DNA of 64,000 bases from Pigmentiphaga sp. H8 (GCF_003854895.1 NZ_CP033966.1:4092001-4156000), one strand, 5' to 3'. Positions 36,228-46,098 are shown, counted from the stretch's first letter. Program-made: numbers and translations. Notes: a model not told the origin generated them from the sequence alone.

Positions 36228-36316
36228 GTCGTCTTAAATACGAAACCTCATCTCATATACGGAACAGTGGCAAAAATATAGCGCCTCGATTTTGGAGGCG
36301 CGACTGGGGTAAACCA
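36228..36316 (-). promoter_or_regulatory. Conserved promoter/operator module B (ABC transporter operon)
   Basis: Read leftward it holds GGTTTACCCCAGT, 21 nt, CTATATTT, CTGTTCCGTATATG, then GTTTCGTATTTAAGACGAC, matching module A at 24286-24373 element by element. The 21-nt gap between the first two boxes holds a small GC hairpin here and unrelated sequence in module A, so the boxes rather than the filler are conserved. The ATG of the ABC ATPase is about 127 nt downstream of the nearest element. Confidence 0.65.
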
Positions 36317-36473
36317 CTACCGATGCCGTAGCAAACTCCGGACCAGGGGCAAAACCGGCCCCTACGACGAGGCGCAAGGCGCCGTGGCGGTGCGGCATCG
36401 CACCATCCACGGGCGGGAAGAAAGGAAACCGCACCCGGCCGGTGCGCCAGACCGCGCGGCGCGGCCGTGCCGG
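36317..36473. other. Spacer between folE and promoter module B
   Basis: Non-coding. It contains GC-rich self-complementary bits (for example ACCGGCCGGT near 36438) but no hairpin with a T-tract. Nothing further identified. Confidence 0.4.
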
Positions 36474-37019
36474 CTAGCGGATCAGCTCGAGGAATTCGGC
36501 CCGCGTCGAGGGATTCTCGCGGAACGCGCCCAGCATAACGGAACTGACCATGGACGAGTTCTGCTTCTCGACCCCGCGCATCATCATGCACATGTGCTGG
36601 GCCTCGATGACCACGGCCACGCCCAGGGCGTCGGTCACTTCCTGGACGGCCTCGGCGATCTGCAGGCAGAGGTTCTCCTGGATCTGGAGGCGCCGGGCGT
36701 ACATGTCGACGATGCGCGCCACCTTGGACAGGCCGAGCACCTTGCCGTTGGGCAGGTAGGCCACATGGGCCTTGCCGATGAAGGGCAGCAGGTGGTGCTC
36801 GCACAGGGAATACAGCTCGATGTTCTTGACCAGCACCATTTCGTTGGTGTCGGACGAAAACAGGGCGCCATTGACGATCTCGTCCAGGTTCTGCGTATAG
36901 CCCTGGCACAGGTATTTCATGGCCTTGGCGGCGCGCTTGGGCGTATCGCGCAGGCCCTCCCGGCCCGGGTCCTCGCCGAGCTGTTCGAGTATGGAGGTGT
37001 AGTTCTGTTCGAGCGACAT
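36474..37019 (-). CDS. folE: GTP cyclohydrolase I
   Basis: 181 residues, type I FolE. The zinc ligands are visible in SLCEHHLLPFIGKAHVAY (Cys and His) and the distal Cys in QHMCMMMRGV; GLSKVARIVDMYARRLQIQE is the family's central segment. It converts GTP to 7,8-dihydroneopterin triphosphate, the first step of folate synthesis. Single gene between the ABC operon promoter and murI. Confidence 0.96.
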   Translation of the reverse strand: MSLEQNYTSILEQLGEDPGREGLRDTPKRAAKAMKYLCQGYTQNLDEIVNGALFSSDTNEMVLVKNIELYSLCEHHLLPFIGKAHVAYLPNGKVLGLSKVARIVDMYARRLQIQENLCLQIAEAVQEVTDALGVAVVIEAQHMCMMMRGVEKQNSSMVSSVMLGAFRENPSTRAEFLELIR

Positions 37020-37167
37020 GAAGGCTCCCGAGATATCCGTGGAAACGGCGGCGCTGGACCGACCGGGCGCGGCGCGAAGGCCCGCGGAAGGCGTGAGGAT
37101 ACCCCATCGCCCCGGGCGTAGCCGGAAAGGCCCTACCTCGATCCCGAATCCCGGCCGCCGCCGCGGT

Positions 37168-37974
37168 TCAGCAATATTCCCGGGGCAGGCGCGCCACGGC
37201 GGCCTCTTGCCCCGTCAGGCGCGCGATGCGCCGCGCGGTCTCGGCCGGGTCCCCGCTGGTCATGAAGGAAACGCCGCCCCCGCCCGCCTCGCGCGCCAGT
37301 CCATGGGCCAGCAATTGCCGCTGCAACTGGCGGGCGAAGGGGACGCCGGTTTCCAGCACTGCCACGTCCGGCCCCACGTGGCGCCGGATCGGATCGATCA
37401 GGAAGGGGAAATGCGTGCAGCCCAGGACCAGCACGTCGGCGCCGCGCTCGACCAGCTCCGCCAGCGGCTCGGCCACGAGACGGTCCTGGTCCGGCGTCCA
37501 GCCTTCTTCGGCCAGCGATACCCAGCCGGGGCAAGGCTTGAGGAGCACTTCCACGTCCGGCGCCTCGCGCCGGACCAGCGCGTGGAAGCGGTCGCTGAGC
37601 AGCGTACCGGTGGTGGCCAGCACGCCGATCACGCCGGAACGCGTCAGCCGGGCCGCCGGCTTGACGGCGGGCTCGATGCCGACGATGGGCAGGTCCGGGT
37701 AGCGGTCACGCAGGGCCTCCACCGCGACCGCCGTGGCCGTGTTGCAGGGTATGGCTACCGCCTTGGCCCGGTGCGACAGGAAAAACTCGGCCAGGCGCAG
37801 GGCGCGCGACACGATGTAGGCCGGCGTTTTCTCGCCATACGGCAGATGGCCGCTATCGGCCACGTACAGGAGGTTTTCGTGCGGCAAAGACTGCCGGATG
37901 GCGCTCAGCACGCTGATGCCGCCCACGCCGGAGTCGAAAATGCCTAGGGGTCCGTCGTGAGCGGCGGTGGTCAT
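37168..37974 (-). CDS. murI: Glutamate racemase
   Basis: 268 residues. The substrate motif IFDSGVGGISVL opens the protein; the two catalytic cysteines are Cys77 in PCNTAT and the later one in LGCTHFPF. It makes D-glutamate for peptidoglycan in the cytoplasm. Next to sugE on the same strand but with no functional tie. Confidence 0.95.
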   Translation of the reverse strand: MTTAAHDGPLGIFDSGVGGISVLSAIRQSLPHENLLYVADSGHLPYGEKTPAYIVSRALRLAEFFLSHRAKAVAIPCNTATAVAVEALRDRYPDLPIVGIEPAVKPAARLTRSGVIGVLATTGTLLSDRFHALVRREAPDVEVLLKPCPGWVSLAEEGWTPDQDRLVAEPLAELVERGADVLVLGCTHFPFLIDPIRRHVGPDVAVLETGVPFARQLQRQLLAHGLAREAGGGGVSFMTSGDPAETARRIARLTGQEAAVARLPREYC

Positions 37975-37990
37975 GGGATGGAAATGCGCG

Positions 37991-38305
37991 CTAGGAAGCC
38001 AGTTTCAGCCCTATGATACCCGCCAGGATCAGCCCCAGGCTGGCCAGGCGCGCCGGGCTGGCGGCCTCGCCGAACAACAGGATGCCCAGCGCCGCGGTAC
38101 CCACCGCGCCCACGCCCACCCAGATGGCGTAGGCGGTCCCTACCGGCAGCGTGCGCATCGCCACGCCCAGCAGCGCCATGCTGACGACGATGGCGGCGAT
38201 GGTGCCCACCGACGGCCACAATCGCGTGAATCCGTGGGTGTATTTCAAACCGATCGCCCAGCCGACCTCCATCAGTCCGGCGATGATCAAAAGGGTCCAA
38301 GCCAT
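37991..38305 (-). CDS. sugE: Small multidrug resistance family guanidinium exporter SugE/Gdx
   Basis: 104 residues, four transmembrane helices. The essential Glu13 lies in LMEVGWAIGLKYTHGF, and GTAYAIWVGVGAVGTA is the SugE-type motif. Gdx proteins export guanidinium in exchange for protons as antiparallel dimers. The 5' leader carries a guanidine-II riboswitch, which supports the Gdx reading over a general quaternary-ammonium pump. GAGGA stands 7 nt before the ATG. Confidence 0.95.
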   Translation of the reverse strand: MAWTLLIIAGLMEVGWAIGLKYTHGFTRLWPSVGTIAAIVVSMALLGVAMRTLPVGTAYAIWVGVGAVGTAALGILLFGEAASPARLASLGLILAGIIGLKLAS

Positions 38306-38322
38306 GGTTTTATCCTCATTGC

Positions 38323-38364
38323 GGGGCCGTCCCCATTCGTCATGCCCAGCGGGGTCGTCCCCGC
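38323..38364 (-). ncRNA. Guanidine-II (mini-ykkC) riboswitch
   Basis: In the sugE leader, minus strand, two short hairpins stand in a row: GCGGGG-ACGA-CCCCGC (38364-38349) and GGGG-ACGG-CCCC (38334-38323), 14 nt apart. Two stems capped by ACGR tetraloops just ahead of the Shine-Dalgarno sequence is the definition of mini-ykkC, where guanidinium stabilises loop-loop pairing and frees the ribosome site. The GAGGA site follows the second hairpin by a few bases. Linked gene, loop sequences and spacing all agree. Confidence 0.92.
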
Positions 38365-38477
38365 CTCGTTCCGTCCCTATTTAAATACCGAAAAACACTT
38401 CACTACCCCGCTCCGTCCCTTTTTAAAGATCGCACTAAATACGTGCATAAAGTCGGGGTTTACCGACATGATGACGG

Positions 38478-38505
38478 AAAAACGCGATTACAATGCCGCG
38501 TTTTT
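38478..38505 (+). promoter_or_regulatory. Hairpin with TACAAT box upstream of gdhA
   Basis: A 9-bp stem AAAAACGCG / CGCGTTTTT encloses a 10-nt loop that contains TACAAT (38489-38494), a fair -10 match. No good -35 is found at 16-18 bp. The remaining leader to the gdhA start (38506-38624) has no other feature that I can see except GGAG before the TTG. Confidence 0.4.
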
Positions 38506-38624
38506 TCGGTGTAACGCACCACATCAGAGCAATTGCCGCACGCAAAAGGTGCAGCCCTCGACGCCGCTCGCAGCTGATTGCGGCAGGACGACCCCAAGCG
38601 CCCGGACATTCAACGGAGCCGATA

Positions 38625-39968
<1,344 letters not shown>

Positions 39969-39970
39969 CC

Positions 39971-40126
39971 CCCCCCTACGCCCTTACGGGCGCCCAGTCT
40001 GGTGAGCCCCCAGCCGCTACGCGGCAGCCCCCCAAGGGGGCCGGGACCCGCCTTGGGGCGGCCCGGCACCGGGTCCCGGGGGCGATGCGCGAGGACCGGC
40101 GGAGCCGGATCCTCCGCATCCTGGGT
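39971..40126 (+). repeat. Dispersed 3' hairpin repeat, copy 5 (long type B)
   Basis: Directly follows the gdhA stop codon on the plus strand, the only copy on that strand, and keeps the rule that the repeat reads in the gene's orientation. It contains CCCCCCTACGCCCTTACGGGCG, then an inserted GCCGCTACGCGGC hairpin and CCCCCAAGGGGG, then GATGCGCGAGGACCGGC facing GCCGGATCCTCCGCATC. It is about twice as long as other copies. Confidence 0.8.
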
Positions 40127-40190
40127 CTAGTACGGGTTTCGTGGGTTGTAGCGCCGGTGCTTCGCTGGCTACCGGCGGTTGGAAATGAAA

Positions 40191-40225
40191 AAAATGGCCT
40201 CGCTTTTTTGAAGCGAGGCCATTTT
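40191..40225. terminator. Strong bidirectional terminator between gdhA and the AI-2E gene
   Basis: A perfect 15-bp stem, AAAATGGCCTCGCTT with AAGCGAGGCCATTTT, and a 5-nt loop. On the plus strand it is followed by GTTTT; on the minus strand by a run of eight T residues. It serves both convergent genes. Confidence 0.9.
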
Positions 40226-40235
40226 GTTTTGCCCC

Positions 40236-41432
40236 CTACCCAGGGCGCCGCGGATCCGGCTTTGCCGGTCCGCCAGTGCCGCCCCCTTGAGGGGGAGCGG
40301 CCGGAGGCCGCATGGGGGTGGGCTTTCCTTCCGGTCCGCCAGTGCCGCCCCCTGGGGGGCGCGCGTAAGCGCGTAGGGGGGGGCTTTCCTCTCGTAGCCA
40401 TTCGCGCCAGATCGCGACCAGCAGGGCCATCAGGACGGGGCCGACGAAAAGGCCGACCAGGCCCATGGTCTGTACGCCGCCCACCAGGCCGATGAAGGTG
40501 GGCAGGAAAGGGAGCTTGACGGGGCCGCCCACCAGGCGGGGGCGCAGGGTCTTGTCGACGATGAAGAGTTCCAGCGTGCCCCAGGCGAACAGGCCGATGC
40601 CGGCGATGAGCTTGCCCGAGCCGATCAGGTACAGCGAAACCATGGTGAAGGCCAGCGGGGCGCCGCCGGGCACCAGCGCCATGAAACCGGTGATCAGGCC
40701 CAGCAGGGCCGGTGACGGGACGCCGGCGATCCAGTAGGCGGTGCCCAGCACCACGGCTTCGCCGATGGCGATCAGGCCCATGCCGGTCACGGTCGCGCTG
40801 ATGGTGGCCGGCACCACGCGCGAGAGGCGGGTCCAACGCGCCGGCAGCACGCGCTCGCCCACGGTGTCGAGCTGGCCGACCATGCGTTCGCCGTCTTTGT
40901 AGACGAAGAACAGGATGATCAGCATGAACACCACCGTCAGCGCCAGGTGGAAGACGTTGCCCGTGGTGGACAGCACGACCCGGTAGATGTTGCCCAGGTG
41001 TTCGCCGCTGATCAGTTGCACCCAGGCGCCCAGCGCGTGCGGCCGCGTCAGGTGTTCCTCCCAGTATCCCGCCAGGCGCTCGCCCACCAGCGGCAGCCCG
41101 GCCACCCAGTGCGGGACGGCCAGCCCCTCGCGGTTGGCCTCGAGCAGCCAGCGGATGAGGTTGCTGGCCTCCTGGATCGCATAGGACAGGCAATAGGCGA
41201 AGGGCACGATCAGCCCGACGACGATGACCAGCAGCGCGCTGGAGGCCGCCAGCGCCGTGCGGCCGCCGCAGATGCGGACCCAGCGCCGGTACAGCGGCCA
41301 ACTGGCCAGGCCGATGATCAGCGCGGCCAGGCCAGGAACCAGGAACCCGCTGAAGAAGTAGGCGCCGGCCAGCAGCATGAGAATCAGCAGCCAGCGGGCC
41401 ACGAGGCGGGCGGAAAAGACAGGAAGCGTCAT
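40236..41432 (-). CDS. AI-2E/PerM-family transporter with repeat-encoded C-terminal tail
   Basis: 398 residues. About eight hydrophobic helices, with the family's PGGAPLAF and GTLELFIVDKTLRPRLVGG...LPFLPTFIGLVGGVQTMGLVGLFVGPV segment near 265-330. Members move autoinducer-2-like or other small solutes, or act in Na+/H+ exchange; function here is unknown. Residues 350-398 (Pro/Gly-rich, with GGGTGGPE and GGGTGGPAKPDP) are translated from two tandem copies of the dispersed repeat, so the normal stop has apparently been lost and the repeat read through in frame. Confidence 0.9.
   Translation of the reverse strand: MTLPVFSARLVARWLLILMLLAGAYFFSGFLVPGLAALIIGLASWPLYRRWVRICGGRTALAASSALLVIVVGLIVPFAYCLSYAIQEASNLIRWLLEANREGLAVPHWVAGLPLVGERLAGYWEEHLTRPHALGAWVQLISGEHLGNIYRVVLSTTGNVFHLALTVVFMLIILFFVYKDGERMVGQLDTVGERVLPARWTRLSRVVPATISATVTGMGLIAIGEAVVLGTAYWIAGVPSPALLGLITGFMALVPGGAPLAFTMVSLYLIGSGKLIAGIGLFAWGTLELFIVDKTLRPRLVGGPVKLPFLPTFIGLVGGVQTMGLVGLFVGPVLMALLVAIWREWLREESPPLRAYARPPGGGTGGPEGKPTPMRPPAAPPQGGGTGGPAKPDPRRPG
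40239..40385 (-). repeat. Dispersed 3' hairpin repeat, copy 6 (tandem pair, inside coding sequence)
   Basis: Two copies head to tail, the first ending CCCCCTTGAGGGGGAGCGGCCGGAGGCCGC, the second a shorter GGTCCGCCAGTGCCGCCCCC module with GCGCGCGTAAGCGCG. Both are read in frame as the tail of the AI-2E-family gene; the stop codon at 40236-40238 is at the far edge of the repeat. Confidence 0.85.
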
Positions 41433-41554
41433 GAATGGTCGCGAGCGGTAAGCCGAGGAACGTCGCCGACAACTGTACCAGCTAGCAAGCGCATTGCGGG
41501 GCGGCTTCTCGAGGGGACTGCCGCATCGTCGCGGGCGGTGGTATGTTCGGGTCC

Positions 41555-42553
41555 ATGCGAACTTTTCTACTGTCGGCGCTGGCCGTCCTGGTTTTCCTGC
41601 CCACCACGCTGTGGGCCGCTTTCGCCCTGCGCTATCAGGTCCCCGGTCCGTTGCCCGTCCGGATCGCGGCGGCCGTGGCCGGCGCGGCTTTCGGCCTGGG
41701 CATGCTGTGGCTGACGCTGGCGGGACGGCCCGCCTGGGGCGTGGGCGCGTACGTCGTGGGCTTCGGCCTGCTGCTGGCCTGGTGGCACAGCATCGCGCCG
41801 TCGAACGACAGGGTCTGGGCCGACGACGTCGCCCAGATGACCACGGGCCAGGTCGACGGCCACGTGGTCACGCTGCGCAACGTGCGCAACTTCGACTGGC
41901 GCGGCCCGGCCGACTACACCCCGCGCTGGGAGACGCGCAGCTACGACCTGACCAAACTGGCCAGCGTGGACCTGATCCTGTCCTACTGGACCATCGAGGC
42001 CATCGCTCACACGCTGGTGTCGTTCGGCTTCGAGGACGGCCGGCAGTTGGTATTCTCGGTCGAGATCCGCAAGGAGCGGCACGAGAAATTCTCGTCCATC
42101 GGCGGTTTCTTCAAGGAGTTCGAGACCAGCGTCGTGGCCGCGGACGAACGCGACATCGTCCGCGTGCGCACCAACATCCGCGAGGAAGACGACTACCTGT
42201 ACCGGGTATCCATGCCGCGCGAGGCCATGATGTCGCTGTTCCTGGCCTACGTGGACGAAGCCAACAAGCTGGTGTCGACGCCGCGCTTCTACCACACCAT
42301 CACGGCCAACTGCACGACCATCGTCTATCACATGATGACGCGGATCATTCCCGGCCTGCCCATGGACTACCGGCTGGTCCTGGCCGGCTACCTGCCGGGC
42401 TACATCTACGACGTGCGCGGGCTGGACACCTCGCACCCGCTGGCGGAACTGAAGCGGCTGGGCCGCATCACCCAGCGGGCGCGGGACGCCGACGCCGATC
42501 CGGATTTCTCGGCCGCCATACGGCGCGGCGTGCCGGGGATCGCGCAGCCCTAA
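41555..42553 (+). CDS. DUF4105 membrane-anchored protein
   Basis: 332 residues (an in-frame ATG 12 nt upstream would give 336). Three hydrophobic segments at about 2-25, 36-58 and 64-80, then a soluble domain with the DUF4105 features: VTLRNVRNFDWRG, FSVEIRKERHEKFSSIGGFFK and TANCTTIVYHM, where the Cys in NCTT is conserved. The fold resembles Cys-dependent hydrolases, but no function is established. It overlaps the convergent fusA gene by 4 bp. Confidence 0.85.
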   Translation: MRTFLLSALAVLVFLPTTLWAAFALRYQVPGPLPVRIAAAVAGAAFGLGMLWLTLAGRPAWGVGAYVVGFGLLLAWWHSIAPSNDRVWADDVAQMTTGQVDGHVVTLRNVRNFDWRGPADYTPRWETRSYDLTKLASVDLILSYWTIEAIAHTLVSFGFEDGRQLVFSVEIRKERHEKFSSIGGFFKEFETSVVAADERDIVRVRTNIREEDDYLYRVSMPREAMMSLFLAYVDEANKLVSTPRFYHTITANCTTIVYHMMTRIIPGLPMDYRLVLAGYLPGYIYDVRGLDTSHPLAELKRLGRITQRARDADADPDFSAAIRRGVPGIAQP

Positions 42554-44661
42554 CCCCCTTGCTTGCGCTGGCCGATGACCACGTCGGCCACCATGCGCGG
42601 CACCTCGGCGTAGTGCTTGAACTCCATGGTGTAGGTGGCGCGCCCCTGCGTGAGCGAACGCAGCGTGGTGGAGTAGCCGAACATCTCGGCCAGCGGCACC
42701 TCGGCGCGCACCAGCTTGCCGCCTCCGCCCGCGATGTCCTCCATGCCCTGCACCATGCCCCGCCGCGACGACAGGTCGCCCATCACGTTGCCCATGAAGT
42801 CCTCGGGCGTCTCGACCTCGACGCTCATCATGGGCTCGAGCAGCACCGGGCTCGCGCGCCGCATGGCTTCCTTGAAAGCCATCGAGCCGGCCATGCGGAA
42901 CGCGTTCTCGTTCGAGTCCACGTCGTGATACGAACCGAAGGTCAGCGTGACCTTCACGTCCACCACCGGATAGCCCGCCAGCACGCCCGAGCCCAGCGTG
43001 TCCTGGATGCCTTTGTCGACCGCGGGGATGAACTCGCGCGGCACCACGCCGCCCTTGATGGCGTCGACGAACGCATAGCCCGAGCCGGCCGGCTGCGGCT
43101 CCAGCGAAATCACCACGTGGCCGTACTGGCCGCGCCCGCCCGACTGCTTGATGAACTTGCCCTCGACGTCGCGCACCGCCGAGCGCACCGTTTCCCGGTA
43201 GGCGACCTGCGGCTTGCCCACCGTGGCCTCGACGCCGAACTCGCGCTTCATGCGATCGACCAGGATCTCCAGGTGCAGCTCGCCCATGCCGGAGATGATG
43301 GTCTGGCCCGACTCCTCGTCGGTGCGCACGCGGAAGGACGGGTCCTCCTGCGCCAGCCGGTTCAGCGCCATGCCCATCTTTTCCTGATCGACCTGGGTCT
43401 TGGGCTCCACCGCCTGCGAGATGACCGGCTCGGGAAACACCATGCGCTCGAGGATGATGGGATGGTCCGGCTCGCACAGCGTATCGCCGGTGGTGGCTTC
43501 CTTCAGCCCCACGGCGGCCGCGATGTCGCCCGCGTAGACTTCCTTGATCTCGCGGCGCTCGTTGGCGTGCATCTGCACGATGCGGCCCAGCCGCTCGCGC
43601 TTGCCCTTGAGCGGATTGAACACCGTGTCGCCCGAGCGCACGATGCCCGAATACACCCGGAAGAAGATCAACTGGCCGACGAAGGGATCGGTCATGATCT
43701 TGAAGGCCAGCGCCGAGAACGGCTCGTCGTCCGACGGATGGCGTTCGATCTCGCGGTCGTGCAGGTCCACGCCCTTGATGGCCGGAACGTCCACCGGCGA
43801 CGGCAGGTAATCGATGACGGCATCGAGCATGGCCTGCACGCCCTTGTTCTTGAACGCGCTGCCGCACAGCATGGGCACGATCTCGCCCGCCACGGTGCGC
43901 TTGCGCAGCCCGCGCCTGATCTCGTCCTCGGTCAGCGTGTCGCCGTTCAGGTACTTGTCCATCAGCTCGTCGTCGGCCTCGGCCGCCTCGGCCACCATCT
44001 TGTCGTGCCACTCGACGGCCGTGGCCTGCAGCCCGGCCGGGATGTCCCGGTACTCGAAGCGCACGCCCTGGCTGGCCTCGTCCCAGATGATGGCCTTCAT
44101 CTTGACCAGGTCCACCACGCCCTCGAAATGGTCCTCGGCGCCCACCGGGATCTGGATGGGGACGGCCCGCCCCTTCAGGCGGTCGACGATCTGCCGCTGC
44201 ACGCGGAAGAAGTCCGCGCCCACGCGGTCCATCTTGTTGACGAAAGCCATGCGCGGCACATGGTATTTGTTGGCCTGGCGCCAGACGGTCTCGGACTGCG
44301 GCTGCACGCCGCCGACCGAGTCATAGACCATGACGGCGCCGTCGAGCACCCGCATGGAGCGCTCGACCTCGATCGTGAAGTCCACGTGCCCCGGGGTGTC
44401 GATGATGTTGATGCGATGCTCGGGATAATTGCCCGCCATCCCCTTCCAGAACGCCGTGGTGGCGGCGGACGTGATGGTGATGCCGCGCTCCTGTTCCTGC
44501 TCCATCCAGTCCATGGTGGCATTGCCGTCATGGACTTCCCCGATCTTGTGATTGACCCCGGTGTAGAACAGGATGCGCTCGGTCGTCGTGGTCTTGCCGG
44601 CGTCGATATGCGCGCTGATGCCGATGTTCCGGTAGCGCTCGATGGGGGTCTTGCGGGTCAT
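42550..44661 (-). CDS. fusA: Elongation factor G
   Basis: 703 residues, full-length EF-G: G1 AHIDAGKTT, switch 2 DTPGHVDF, NKMDR, domains II-V to the end (VPRMVADVVIGQRKQGG). The start at 44661 gives the usual MTRKTPIERYRNIGISAH. It translocates ribosomes after peptide bond formation. The neighbours are prpF and a DUF4105 gene, not rpsL, rpsG and tuf, so this is likely a second EF-G copy, as in several betaproteobacteria; the main copy would lie elsewhere. Confidence 0.93.
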   Translation of the reverse strand: MTRKTPIERYRNIGISAHIDAGKTTTTERILFYTGVNHKIGEVHDGNATMDWMEQEQERGITITSAATTAFWKGMAGNYPEHRINIIDTPGHVDFTIEVERSMRVLDGAVMVYDSVGGVQPQSETVWRQANKYHVPRMAFVNKMDRVGADFFRVQRQIVDRLKGRAVPIQIPVGAEDHFEGVVDLVKMKAIIWDEASQGVRFEYRDIPAGLQATAVEWHDKMVAEAAEADDELMDKYLNGDTLTEDEIRRGLRKRTVAGEIVPMLCGSAFKNKGVQAMLDAVIDYLPSPVDVPAIKGVDLHDREIERHPSDDEPFSALAFKIMTDPFVGQLIFFRVYSGIVRSGDTVFNPLKGKRERLGRIVQMHANERREIKEVYAGDIAAAVGLKEATTGDTLCEPDHPIILERMVFPEPVISQAVEPKTQVDQEKMGMALNRLAQEDPSFRVRTDEESGQTIISGMGELHLEILVDRMKREFGVEATVGKPQVAYRETVRSAVRDVEGKFIKQSGGRGQYGHVVISLEPQPAGSGYAFVDAIKGGVVPREFIPAVDKGIQDTLGSGVLAGYPVVDVKVTLTFGSYHDVDSNENAFRMAGSMAFKEAMRRASPVLLEPMMSVEVETPEDFMGNVMGDLSSRRGMVQGMEDIAGGGGKLVRAEVPLAEMFGYSTTLRSLTQGRATYTMEFKHYAEVPRMVADVVIGQRKQGG

Positions 44662-44889
44662 GGCTATCTCGTCGAAAGGGTTGATGGAACGAAACGCGAG
44701 CCGCGCCGGTTCCGGGTAGGAAACGGCGAAGGAAGCTAGTTTGCACCGATTCGGGCCAGGCCGGGAGGGGTTGCGTACCACACCCCTGATGGCAGCCGGG
44801 GCATTCCCGCGCGCCTCGCGCCTCGTAGTAATCTCGTAAATATGGGCGCGTTTCCTGAAAACAATCTGAAACCGGCACTTCGACCCGCC

Positions 44890-46056
44890 ATGACCGCCAC
44901 CGACAGACAGCGTGCCATTCCCGCCCTCTACATGCGCGGCGGCACCAGCAAGGGCGTGTTCTTCCTGCCCGCCGACCTTCCCCCCGATCCCTCCACCCGC
45001 GACCGCGTCCTGATGCGCGTGGTCGGCAGCCCCGACCCCTACGAGAAACAGATAGACGGCATGGGCGGCGCCACCTCCAGCACCAGCAAGGTGGTCATCG
45101 TGGGCCCCAGCACCCGCCCCGACTGCGACGTCGACTACTGGTTCGGCCAGGTCGCCATCGGCCAGCCCGTCATCGACTGGAGCGGCAACTGCGGCAACCT
45201 CAGCGCCGCCGTCGGCCCCTTCGCGATCCATCGCGGATTGGTGCGGCCGGCGGGCGACGGCATCGCCGTGGTCCGCATCTGGCAGGCCAACCTGGGCAAG
45301 CGCATCATCGCCCACGTACCGGTGCGGGGCGGCCAGGTCCAGGAACTGGGCGATTTCGAACTGGACGGCGTGACCTTCCCGGCAGCCGAAGTGCGGCTGG
45401 AATTCCTGGACCCCGGCGGCGGCGAAGGCCCCGGCAGCGCGATGTTTCCCACCGGCCGCGCGGCCGACGTGCTGACCGTTCCGGGAGTGGGGGAAATCCG
45501 CGCAACGCTGGTGAACGCCGGCAACCCCACGGTTTTCGTCGCCGCGTCGTCCCTGGGGCTCGCCGGCACGGAATTGCAACCCGATGTGAACAGCCGCGCC
45601 GATTTGCTGGCCCGGGCCGAGGCCATCCGCGCCCATGCGGCCGTGGCCATGGGACTGGCGCCCGACGCCGCCCAAGCCACCGCACACCGCCAGCACACGC
45701 CCAAGCTCGCCTTCGCCGCCCCGGCCGCGGCCTATACGGCCGCCAGCGGCCGCGCCGTCGGCGCCGGCGACATCGATCTGAACGTGCGCATTTTTTCCAT
45801 GGGCAAGCTGCACCACGCCATGACGGGAACCGGCGCGGTGGCGATCGCCGCCACCGCAGCCGTACCCGGCACGGTCCTGGCCGACGTGCTGGGCGGCGCC
45901 CGCGGCGAACTGCGCTTCGGCCACCCGTCGGGCACGCTGAAGGTGGGCGCCCAGGCGCATGGCCGGGACGGGCGCTGGAGCGTCGCACTTGTGGCCATGA
46001 GCCGCACGGCCCGCAGGCTGATGGACGGCGTGGTGCTGGTACCGCCGTGGGAATGA
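44890..46056 (+). CDS. prpF: PrpF-family aconitate/tautomerase-type isomerase
   Basis: 388 residues (a frame from 44842 would add 16). Opens with IPALYMRGGTSKGVFF, the PrpF active-site motif, and has GNCGNLSAAVGPFA and GNPTVFV. The family includes 2-methylaconitate cis-trans isomerase and 4-oxalomesaconate tautomerase. The lone prpF is followed by tctCBA, not by prpB/acnD, and prpC-prpD are 15 kb away, so the role may be isomerisation of a tricarboxylate taken up by the Tct system rather than propionate metabolism. Confidence 0.85.
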   Translation: MTATDRQRAIPALYMRGGTSKGVFFLPADLPPDPSTRDRVLMRVVGSPDPYEKQIDGMGGATSSTSKVVIVGPSTRPDCDVDYWFGQVAIGQPVIDWSGNCGNLSAAVGPFAIHRGLVRPAGDGIAVVRIWQANLGKRIIAHVPVRGGQVQELGDFELDGVTFPAAEVRLEFLDPGGGEGPGSAMFPTGRAADVLTVPGVGEIRATLVNAGNPTVFVAASSLGLAGTELQPDVNSRADLLARAEAIRAHAAVAMGLAPDAAQATAHRQHTPKLAFAAPAAAYTAASGRAVGAGDIDLNVRIFSMGKLHHAMTGTGAVAIAATAAVPGTVLADVLGGARGELRFGHPSGTLKVGAQAHGRDGRWSVALVAMSRTARRLMDGVVLVPPWE

Positions 46057-46098
46057 CTTCCCGCCCGCGCGCGTTTGGACGGATACTGTATTCGTAGC

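Noticed and set aside
41494..44739. Long plus-strand open frame of about 1,080 codons
   Set aside because: Overlaps DUF4105 in another frame and runs antisense through fusA; amino-acid composition is typical of a shadow.
44662..45960. Extension of the fusA frame upstream
   Set aside because: It is antisense to prpF and low in complexity; EF-G starts at 44661 with the normal N-terminus.
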